This document shows positions 54,491 to 64,000 of a DNA stretch of 64,000 nt, one piece after another. The stretch comes from Cladophialophora immunda (Eukaryota > Ascomycota > Eurotiomycetes > Chaetothyriales > Herpotrichiellaceae). How positions within the stretch are numbered: the stretch's first letter is position 1; each line of letters starts with the position of its first letter. The translations under genes were made by a program, and so were the position numbers. The notes under the pieces are model-generated. The model did not search any database. It worked only from the letters and a program-made list of their open reading frames with translations, and was not told where the DNA came from. The stretch is from assembly GCF_000835495.1 (NCBI RefSeq), contig NW_015622546.1, positions 126,883 to 190,882 of the forward strand. The letters are read 5' to 3'.

Positions 54491-56489
54491 TGTAAATCGC
54501 TATGGGGGACCGATAGCACAGGGGAAATCTCTTGACAAGGGAAAGCTGGTATTCCGAGAGCAGCAGGAGGCAGCCACAGCTGAGGGAGACAATGATATTA
54601 AAATACACGAAAGAGTCGGCATGATGCGTCGATTGTCGGCAACATGCGATGAGATTTGATGACGGGCAGCGAATGGAAACAACGACAAAATACAACCGAA
54701 GCGGAGTATGTGAAAATTTTGTGGATTGGTAAATGTCGCATATTGAAGGCATTGGGGGCAGCGCAGGGATATGCCACAAGGCTACCCTACCACCTGGGCA
54801 TGCCACCTAGATGCCACTGTTCCACTTTCAGTAAGCAAAATCGGTGACTGGCACCAATGGCACACCACAAGCACACAATCGGCGCCCCGAGCATCAATCC
54901 AATTTTTACAATAGGACGGTCATCGTGAAGTGGAGCTGGGGATCGTTTGCCGAAGGGCGTGAGGTTGCAACAAGATCGCCTTCAACCCGGGTGGGTGTGG
55001 ACGACAGGAGCTGAGCAAGACCGGACGTGAGAAACTCCAGCTAAAGGGAGACATGGCCGCTCTCAGCAGACACAACACGTCCATGTATTGGTTGCAGTCA
55101 AAGTGGTGGAATACGAAGAGGCAATTAATTTAGAAAGAGAGAAAACTCTTCATCGGCAAGGCTGCGTCAGCCAAGCCAAAGTTTCCCCGCGAGGCCGGAA
55201 CAAGGTCGGAAACTGGAAAAACTCTGTTCCGCAGCGCTGAAAATTCTCCTCCAGCCTTGCATGAAGGAACATCGCTTTCTCCCAAACCATGCACAATTTC
55301 GAGTATCTACCTCGTCCTGCCCCCCATCCTTCTAACGGATATGGGAACGCCTTCATCCCTTCAGCATGGACCGGTGGTCCCCGGGATATTGAGCGGGATC
55401 GACCCTTGGCCTGTTGCACCTCTTGCATAGCTGCTCTTCTGCAATTCGGCACTACGAGCCATTACCGACGATAGCTGCTCGACTCTTCTTCCGACGCATC
55501 GCGCTGTCTGCTGATTGTTCTTGAGAACCTGGCGCGTTGACGTGGTGGACAGGCAGCAACAGCCCCTTAACCGATCGCCATTGGGAAGGACGGCCCTAAA
55601 GGTGGGAGCATCGTATTGTTGCATACGAACTGTGTTATACTTCCTCTCTGTCAACGTTAAGGGTTTATATCTTCGAACCCTTTAACTCGAGACAATCGAG
55701 CCTCCCCCGTCCCTTAATCACCCGGTGTAGATCAAGGTGGAAAGAAGATGGGTAATCTTCTGCTAGAAGGGAACCTGGCACCTATGCAGCATTTCGAGTA
55801 TGCTGATGGCAATTACCTTGGCGTTTACATCGTGAACAAGGAGTGAGATGGCAATGAAGGGACGGTTGAGGCCAAACCGATATGACTGCCAATGTTGGCC
55901 TCACGCAGGCCTTGCTTGACCACAATCAGCTTGCCACCAGCGGCCAGGACTTTTAGTTGTGTACAAAACTGGTACAAGGCAGAAAGCACCGGATATGTCA
56001 TGCAATCCTTTCACGTCGTAGCCAGTCAAATAGGATACGTTCCGGCTGGAATATGGAGCATCGAACGTATGCCAGCCACAATAATTATCCATCTTACTTT
56101 CCATAAAGCTCAGACCAAGCATGAAGAGCGTTTTCGCCCCACAACTAGAAAGTATGATGGGGTATTCAGTACGAGGTATCGGCACCATATTCGTAGGCGG
56201 ACCGAAGAAGAACTATACTGAAGGTCGGGCGAATGGAAGAGCTAGAACGCGAAATCCACGAACTATTCTAGACAATAATGTCAGTGAGTGAGTGAATGTC
56301 CAAAAGCAAAATGATCCTTCACGAGTCCATCGAACAGCGTTAGAGGAGTGCAACTCAGCACACTCAGTCCTTCTGGTGGGCTTCATTGGCCGAGTTGAGA
56401 CGAGTGCCAAGTGACATAGGACGAGTACGAGGGACTGAGTTGCGATTGATCTTGACTAGTGAATCGGAGGAGATGGAGGAGGAAGTGGT

Positions 56490-56505
56490 GGTTGGTTGGT
56501 TGGTT
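56490..56505 (+). repeat. Microsatellite (GGTT)4
   Basis: Four perfect GGTT units in non-coding sequence upstream of the Lte1-type gene. Confidence 0.85.
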
Positions 56506-56609
56506 GGCGCAGGTGGCGGGGGGAGGAAGAGGGCGCGAAGGGGGATGTGGGAGTGCAGGCAGTAGGTCACGTTGTGACAGAGTGGCTCGTGCCTCGCCTT
56601 GCGGGCGAG

Positions 56610-56783
56610 CGCTAGGTACATACCAGTGCTGCTACCTACTACCGCCCTAGGCAGGTACCTAGGCGGGTACTCAGGACTTGCACCCCGTACCAAGGCAGGG
56701 CTTGTAGGCCTCGACCGTGCCGTTAGGTGACCGAGGTCTGGGTACGAGGTACTTAGGCACAGTTAGGTACCCAGGTAACGAGG
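56610..56783. repeat. Cluster of GGTAC/CCTAGG-type motifs
   Basis: At least eight GGTAC or GTACC/GTACT-like cores within 175 bp, including the palindromic AGGTACCTAGG at 56653-56663 and TAGGTACCCAGG near 56764. The spacing is irregular. No coding potential. It may be a degenerate satellite or a set of binding sites. Confidence 0.6.
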
Positions 56784-56800
56784 TTGGCTTGAGAGAGGTG

Positions 56801-56829
56801 TGCTGATCAACACCTCATTTTGCTGATCA
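56801..56829. promoter_or_regulatory. Direct repeat TGCTGATCA, 20-bp period
   Basis: Two identical 9-mers at 56801-56809 and 56821-56829, starts exactly 20 bp apart (about two helical turns), each holding the palindrome TGATCA. It may be a paired site for a DNA-binding protein; no factor is proposed. Confidence 0.4.
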
Positions 56830-57714
56830 TATTTCGTTCGAGGATAATAGCACTCCACCCCCCCTCCAGCATCGTCGTCATCTTTCTCACCGGGCTACCA
56901 TGGTAATTTCTTCTGAGACTCGGTAAGCGAGAGCCCTCGAGTCCTTGAACAAAGTTCCCTCTGCACCTTTTAGCTGCAGGTCCCGACCGAGGGGATGGGC
57001 CTCGACGCTTCCGCGCCTATCAAGGCCCATCGGATGCACCTGAGATTGGCCCGCCCTCACCCGTAATGAGTGTCTGTGTACTAGCCCGCTCCTCTGTCCT
57101 CGCGTGGCAGCTGAGCTTCAGCACCTTTAACTCCCCCCCAAGCCTCAAAACGGGCTGGGCCACTGTGACCTGTGGCCTGGAAGGCACCTGCAGGTGGCCA
57201 ACCAAAGCTGCCGCCTTCTGTACTTTTCCCTCTTTTGCTGTTTTTCACGCTTTCTCCTTCACACCTGCGCCCTCCTCCACCAAACACTACTCACTCCCAA
57301 GTACCGCTACCAAACATCCGCTCCCTCGACTTCCCTTCTCACTCTCTCTACTGACCTTTGGAACCCGTCATTCCTTCTTGCGATCGTCCTTCCGTCCCAG
57401 CTCTTTCGTCTTATGCCCGGTACTTTTTCACTCTCAGCCAAAAGAGCTGCAGATCCATATCCACATCCTATACAAACGGGCCTTTGTCGCGTCGCAAATG
57501 AGACCTAATTCCCAACCTCGAGTCCACCGATTTGCCGAGCAGCTCAATTGCGCGTAATATCCCGTCACACAATACCCAGCCAACTGTCCTTTTCATTGTC
57601 GTCGTTGATGCCATGAATTCATTGCCTGTTGCTGGTACACGCAAACCTGAGCTTGGGGCAGCTTGCGCATGACCATGATCCTCGATATCCGACGTGGAAT
57701 TCCTCGCTGATGCA

Positions 57715-60700
57715 ATGGCTACCGCCATGGTCGCCTCCGAATCCTCCCTCAGCAGTCGTGTTTCCCTGATCTCCCTCGACCCGGCGGTCGCTAGTCACAT
57801 CACCGGCACTACAAGGACTACCACCGTCCCTTCAGCGTCGCAATATGGTTCCAGTCCGAGGAAAAGCACAAAAACACCCGATACTGACGTCTCCCGCGGT
57901 CACAATAGAAATAATTCTGCTCCCAGTGTTTCAGACAAGAAGGGGCCGATGTCGCTGAGGCGTGTCAAGGATAGTACAGAGGTCTTGAGACAGCGCTCCA
58001 CAAGATCATCTAAGAAGCCAAAACAGTCGCTTGAGAGTGTCCCCGACAATGTCCACGGTCGCAATTTCACCGTTGGCAATGTGGGAACCGGTGGCATTCT
58101 TTACCTGACGCCATCAACGCATCAAACAGGCATTGCATCTCCACACTCCGTTGTCTTACCAGCGCATTTACCATCGACCGCTCCAGCGGTGCTAAGTAAT
58201 GGCGAGCAACGGCCTCCAGTGAACGAAAAGGTGCCAACCACCCGGTCGGTATCCTCGTCTCAATCTCAACAGACGACTTCTTCGAAACGGTCCATTAGAC
58301 CCTCGCCGAGGTCCAAGGTCTTCACTAGTCACGGCCGGTCACAGTCCTTCTCTACCGTTGAAGAGCATCGCCAATCTTTGTTGGCCCCACAGTCGCGGAC
58401 ATTGAGGATTGTAATCAATCGTCCCGAGACCGCGAGACCAAAGACAGCCCAAGAATCCACCGAAGAACCGACTTTGGACTTCAGTCCGACTCTCGAAGTT
58501 CCTATTCCACATTATCGTATTGGTACTTTTCGCCTCAGTTCCAATGGGACCCCAATGCTGAGGGGATCGTCATTCACAAGGGTGTCTATCACTCCGTCAG
58601 ATGCCACCCCTACTCAAGCAATCATGCAGGCAGAGGGCTTTTTTACGGCACCTCCACCTGCTAGCCTCAAAGCTTTGGCAAAACTCGAAGCGACAGAGAC
58701 AAACGTCGAGGACGAGCCAACACCCACCACACCTCCCATGCCGCTGCTCTCCAAGGCCATGTCCATCACCACTTCCAGCTTGCCCAGCATCGTCCAACCA
58801 CAAGTATTTGATCACTTGACCGAGATGTATGATGACCCCTCTGTTGTCCGCTATTGCCAGAACGTGAGGGAAATCACCGCGGCCACCCCTGCTCGGATCA
58901 TTGCTCAAATCTCCTCGGACTCTTTCATGGACTATGAACTAGTCTCCGACTTTTTCCTCACATTTCGGTCCTATATGTCAACTTATCAAGTGCTTGATCT
59001 TTTGCTGGCAAGATTAAGGTGGGCCATTGGTCGCTTGGAAGACGACGGCAGAATTATTCGTGTACGCACATTTGCCGCCCTTCGCCATTGGGTTCTGAAC
59101 TATTTCATGGATGACTTTTTTGTTGACCACCGCCTTCGGGTACGTTTCTGTAACGAGGTCAACAAACTGTATAATGATGTTAAGGCGAATCCAGAGAATG
59201 GGTTTAGCGACCTCAAACTCTTGCGCGACCTGAAGCGGTGCTGGAATGGCCGTTGCTCTTTATGCTGGGGGCCGGAGAACTTTGATCTGGACGGCGAACA
59301 GGAAGAAGACATTCAACCTGGAGGAATGGCTGAGATGGACCGTACACCAAGGCCACGATTCGGCGTTCAGGTTGCCCAAGAACAGTATGACCCCCCTCAT
59401 ACCGCAGTCCTTCGGGGGCCGCAACAAAGTTGGTTCGAAGCAGATACTGCTATCAGACCGAGCCATGATCGTCAGCCTTCGGCCAATTCTGGTCTCCTGA
59501 GCGACGGCAGCGTCCAAGCAACTTCTTGCTTCGTTCCCAAGCACCTTCTGCGCCCTGGTGGCAGTGGGGGTGAAAGCCAATCAAAAGCTCCTCATCCAGT
59601 CTCTGTTCAACTGAGGCGAAAGAATGCGCCTGCGAACTTGCACGTCGTCACTCAGCCCACACCAGCTCAAAAGGCCATCGGTCACAGGAGAGGAGCAAGC
59701 TCTATCGATAGCAACAGAGAGTCTACCCCTCGCAAACTACGACCTGAGCCTTCTGCCCAGATTGTGGAGGACGGAAGCATCATCCGCGGACTTCTTTACA
59801 GCCCAAGCACTCCTTTTGTCCAGATTGTGTCTTCCCACTCCACTCAGTCGCTGGACAGACACGAAATTGGCCCCTCCCGAGGAGGACCCAGGAGAGAGCA
59901 TGGTACACAATCGGCGACTCCGCCTGTTGCGAGGAACATCTTTGGTTCTTTACGAAAAGTCCTCGGCAGTAAGCACGGTCATATTGACATGACTCTTCTC
60001 ACGGTTTCTCAGTCCGCTCAAGAGGTACCGGTACGAGGCCAGACAGCACATTTGCCTCTCAATGTGTCAAAATCTCATGATGAGCTACGTAACAAACCGG
60101 GAGCGGTCATGCCTAGAAAGGGCGAAATGCGCATTGATCTCCTCTCGGCTGCGGCATGCCAAAATTACGAAACAAGATTTCCTTCGAAACATCGGATCAG
60201 TTACGCACCCTTCTTTGCCATCAACCGTCCTCTTCAGCCTGCTACATCTGCTGGAGACGAGCAGGAGCCACAGCGGATGCCAAGCCATGCCACTCGCCAA
60301 AGTGGTTCAATTTTGATAGTCGACGACACGGGCCCAGATTTTCCCTCGATGTCTGGCGCGCTTCCAGTACCGGAGAATGACTTCGATTATACGGAAGCCG
60401 CTCCGTTGCCAATGCTCAGCGTTCATGATTCTACAATGTTGGACGATCGAAAAACGAGTTTTGACGCGGTTGCGACGCAAAGGAGCTCAAACGTTCTTCC
60501 ACATGATATGGATCTGCCACCAGCACAAGAGAGCAATGGCAGTTTGGAACGAATCACAACAGACCCAATCGAGCCGGATGACATATTCGAGGCCCAGGCT
60601 CAGAGCTCGGCTGCGATCGAAAGAGCACATTCTCCTACAACGGCCAGCTCTAGAACTGTACGGGAAGACATCAAGCCAGTCGATACTCCCATCGCTGCCG

Positions 60701-62822
60701 ATCTGGTCGTCGAGCCTGAAGAAACTCCTGTCGCAGAAAACATGCAGGATGGAGATGTCAATCCTTATCAGTCGGATTCGGAGGTCAGATTGCCACCGCA
60801 GACTCTTAGACGAAGGCCAGGTGGAGACTTGCGTCGGGTTGAAAATGTGCAAGACTTGGATCATACATTTCATCATGCTTCGCTGGATACGGCCAGTGCA
60901 GTGTCTGAATCACCTCATGAGTCGTTACTTATCATGAAAACAGGCACTGTCCAACGTGTTCCTGCTGCGGAAGGCCCACCGCCCAACAAGCCTATTTCTC
61001 TCATCAATACACATTCGTCACAACACCTGCGGCCTTCTTTTGAGGCAGCTGTTGCCGGTTTCTCTGCCATTCCCGACGACGAAGATGGCGGACTCGAGGC
61101 AACCTTAATGAAACTTGAGGGCCGATACGAGAAGAGATCACCACCCATGGAACAGCATCCTCTGGATACTGTCACGAGGCGGCGATCACTTCCAGAGCTG
61201 AGTCGGATGTCTCAGCCAGAACCTGACAATTCCGTACAGGCATCCATTCATTCTGTGCACCCGCCAGTGCCGGCTCCTGCTCTATCCAGCAATGTTCGTA
61301 CAACAGTTGATGAAGTCGCCTCGGAACACTCGGCTGACGAACCCCTTACCCCAGAGCCCCTGGTGGTGGAAATGAAGCCAACTTCCTCTCGTCGATCTTC
61401 CATCTATGGACTTCCAACGGAAAGTGTCGCCGATTCTGATGAGTCTTATGGATCTCTGCCATTGTTGAAACGCGATGCAGGCCATGAAAGCACAGCTGAA
61501 CCTCTGCCTATTAAACCAGCCGCAGATTTGCCTATGATTGCGCCGGGTTATTTTCCGCAGGACCCCCCTCAGCTATTTCACCTACCCAAAGGACCTCCGC
61601 CAAGTGGAAACAAGCATAGAGTTAGCATTCCACGACCCGAAACCGCCAACGACAGTACGCGATCCTTCCTTCTAGATGAAGATGAGAACCTCTCGGACCT
61701 GTCTTCGGAGATCTCTGTGGATATCATCAATTATTCAGAGGTCGCGGGCCGCTCTATTTCGCCCATGCTTGCTGCCCCAGGAACAGCTATATCTGGACTG
61801 GAGATACCAGCACACCCATTGACCTATGCGTCAGTGGTGAATTTGCGTATCCCAACTCCACCAGAGCGAGCCTCTGATCCCATCCCACAGATCAAGACAG
61901 CGCAATTCAATATGCCTGCCCACCACAATCAGCCCGCGGTCAAACAGCAAGACCTATCATCTACTCAGCCGCTAGCACGTCTGCCAGCAGGCCCGGCGCA
62001 TATGCCCTTTATTCTAGCTTGTGATTCGCAAGTCCTCGCCCAACAAATGACACTGGTAGAAAAGTCGGCGTTATCTGAGGTGGAGTGGTCGGATCTGGTC
62101 GAGATGCGGTGGGATAACAAGACAGCTGAAGTTTTGGATTGGGTTGAGTGCGTGTCGAGTGGCAACGTTCGAGGAATCGATCTCGTCAGCACGCGCTTCA
62201 ACCTGGTTGTCAAGTGGACCTTGTCCGAAATTGTCTTGACACAGGACATTCATGAAAGAGCTCGAGTCATGACCAAATATATCCATGTTGCTGCACATGC
62301 TCGTCGATTGCACAACTACGCAACAATGCTGCAACTCACGCTTGCGCTCACCTCTACCGACTGTACGCGACTCGTGAAGACTTGGGACTTGGTGCCAAGC
62401 CCGGACAAGTCGCTATTGAAGAACATGGAGGCCCTCGCACAACCTTTACGCAATTTCCATGATCTTAGGATGGAAATGGAATCGTCCGATCTCAGCGGCG
62501 GCTGTATTCCGTTTCTAGGTTGGTGGTCTCTGTCACTTGTCGAGATGCACAGGCTAACTCTTATACAGGATTGTATATTCGGGACCTGACATATAATGCA
62601 CAGAAGCCCTCCCACGTTGCAGGGGCTCACGGGACCGAGTCGTTGATCAACTTTGAGCGTTACCGGAGCACGGCTATTATTGTCAAAGGCCTTCTACGGC
62701 TAATTGATGCCAGTTCAAGGTACAACTTCGAACCGATGCAGGGAATAATTGAGCGGTGTCTCTGGCTGGCCGCTCTCAGTGACGATCGAATACGCAGCGC
62801 AAGCAAAACATTGGAAAACTAA
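57715..62822 (+). CDS. lte1: Lte1-type Ras-family guanine nucleotide exchange factor
   Basis: Exon 1 57715-62518, a 50-nt intron (GTTGGT...GCTAACTCTTATACAG), and exon 2 62569-62822 give 1685 residues. The ATG at 57715 is the first in the frame. A RasGEF N-terminal domain lies near residues 385-505 (SSDSFMDYELVSDFFLTFRS, RVRTFAALRHWVLNYFMDDF). About 900 mostly disordered Ser/Pro-rich residues follow. The catalytic RasGEF domain starts near 1430 (FILACDSQVLAQQMTLVEK), with LSEVEWSDLVEMRW, FNLVVKWTLSEIVL, HARRLHNYATMLQLTLAL and, across the intron, PFLGLYIRDLTYN. The N- plus C-terminal split over a very long linker is typical of Lte1, which acts in the mitotic exit network at the bud cortex in yeast; the role in hyphae may concern polarity or cell-cycle timing. 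A CDC25-type Ras-GEF is less likely as no SH3 is seen. Confidence 0.87.
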
Positions 62823-64000
62823 TCGATGGACATATTGGATATCAAGAGAAGCATAATGGCTGGGTCGGCTTTGGTCTGGATGAGCTGCCAGTCAGCCGGT
62901 GCAGGTTTATTACCACAATATCGATTTCCAGCATTTTAGCGACAGTCGTTGTCAGTGTCAAGCTAGCAGGCGTGCCTCTGTTTATTGAGTTGTCTGGACC
63001 TTTTTGCATTTGGGAAGTCGCTCGAGATATTGGATTGTTAGTCACCGAGCAGGATAGCTGGACTCTAGCAAGGTGTTGGAGGGAAGCCATGGGACAAGTA
63101 GAAAAGATGGGCGGATCAAGTCTGAAGCAATTCAGCAGTAGGTTGTGTATCACACGAATATAATTGGGGAACTCACGAGATGGATCGACTCGTATCGTGA
63201 GCGACTGGTATCACCGTATCTGGATATGGCCTAGATATTTATTTATCTACAGGAATGTTTGAAACGTCTGAGGTGACGGCGTCGTTTAGGTCTAAGCTAG
63301 GCGAGCGTCAGGCTTCCACTTCCTCCGCACCGCCAAGTGGCTGTCAACGAGTCAAACAGGAGGTGGAAGAGACTGTCGAGCTTAAGAACTCGAAACACTG
63401 ACTTCATCTCCCCACAGACGGGATCAGGAGTTCACAACGCGCCTCCTATGCCTATCTATATTTATCAAGCAAGCTCTTCAACCAGTGGCCACACAGCAAG
63501 GTTCCCGTCGTCGCTAGCAGCTGCTAAGCTAGAAGGGCCATTCTTCCCTCTCGCCAGCGACTCAGAAAGGACCCTTCCCTGTGAGAGAATGCCATTCAGC
63601 CAGGCTATAACAGACGGTCGGACGCCGAGGTATCTATCTTATTGAAGCGCTGTCCGTCTTGTTATGGCGGCAAATACCATGGCCGGTGGCCGCCTCAAGG
63701 AGACACGCCGTCTCCCAATGGTCCCCTTCCGAATTTACTCGCTTTTCTGCATTGAACAGGTACATTTCTTGCACTGTCTACTGAGATCCTCTAACTCCGA
63801 CCCGAGATTTTGGTCAATCACTAGTCTGGAGGACACAAAATACCGATCCTTCTCGGTTGGCTCTGACTCTATGTTGGCCGTCGATGGCATCATCTGGCTA
63901 TACCGATGGCATCATTTTTGATATGCAACTACAACCCAATGAGGTGTCTGGAAACAACAGACGACTCCGCATCTCGTCGGAGAAGTCCCTCTTCATTCCA
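62823..64000. other. Downstream region to the window edge
   Basis: 1.2 kb with no supportable gene. An ATG at 63664 opens 85 codons containing a possible GTACAT donor after IEQ; it could be the first exon of a gene continuing past the edge, but nothing recognisable is encoded. Confidence 0.4.

Larger units (their letters stand above)
54491..57714. other. 3.2-kb divergent intergenic region
   Basis: The longest gene-free stretch here, between the permease (-) and the Lte1-type gene (+). No supportable gene. From 57060 to 57700 it is C/T-rich and looks like a long leader. A cluster of GGTACC/CCTAGG-type motifs (56610-56783), a TGCTGATCA direct repeat (56801-56829) and (GGTT)4 at 56490-56505 are notable. 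Confidence 0.5.

Noticed and set aside
55663..55687. Hairpin with AAGGGTT/AACCCTT arms and TTCGAA core, checked as a tRNA T-arm
   Set aside because: The loop is too long and no acceptor or D-arm could be placed around it.
57066..57557. 163-codon + strand frame before lte1
   Set aside because: Follows a C/T-rich leader (Ser/Phe/Pro-rich translation) with no recognised motif.

Overview
The window is nuclear DNA of a filamentous ascomycete. The evidence is dense single genes on both strands, introns mostly of 45-65 nt with GTRNGT-like donors and CTRAC-type branch points just before CAG/TAG, and proteins of Pezizomycotina type: Nma111, Cns1, an Mx-like dynamin, a PDR-type ABC transporter, a long Lte1 and a DUF1765 protein. 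From the look of these proteins I infer Eurotiomycetes, probably Chaetothyriales (Exophiala/Cladophialophora-like). That placement is from memory of family sequences, not a search. I saw no rRNA, no convincing tRNA, no intact transposon and no CRISPR. Exon borders were read by eye, by joining reading frames across splice signals.

Layout. 1-10 kb (+ strand): mitochondrial-type acyl-CoA dehydrogenase, the Hsp90 co-chaperone Cns1, an SS18/SSXT-domain Q-rich protein (SWI/SNF type), then the nuclear HtrA-like protease Nma111. 10-13 kb: a possible small two-exon gene and a seven-exon reticulon. 13.6-22 kb (- strand): a 4-coumarate-CoA-ligase-like enzyme ending in a peroxisomal -ARL signal, a DUF1765 protein, and ATP synthase subunit h. 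22-32 kb (+ strand): TFIIB, a tandem GFA/CENP-V-fold protein, SF3b subunit 2, a 2-kb gene-free stretch, and an RS/RGG-rich protein. 32-38 kb: a short-chain dehydrogenase, mitoribosomal mS33, an RNase III (Rnt1/Pac1 type), an unrecognised protein, and a secreted proline-rich protein with a CBM19-like Cys pattern. 38.9-44 kb: a full-length eight-exon PDR transporter. 45-49 kb: divergent RNase H2 subunit B and MCM10. 49.5-54.5 kb: Mx-like dynamin and an amino-acid permease. 54.5-57.7 kb: a long non-coding stretch. 57.7-62.8 kb: an Lte1-type Ras-GEF.

Most genes are housekeeping and functionally unrelated, as is normal for fungi; I see no biosynthetic cluster and no obvious new multi-gene system. 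Points worth a second look: an MCB-like ACGCGT box and a CCAAT box in the short promoter shared by two genome-maintenance genes; a stop-free 5' extension of Nma111 that reads like a mitochondrial presequence; an in-frame 48-nt intron in SF3b2; an SSXT domain split by an insertion; an eight-residue first exon in subunit h; and the uncharacterised genes at 10.4, 16.4-19.9, 36.3 and 37.8 kb.
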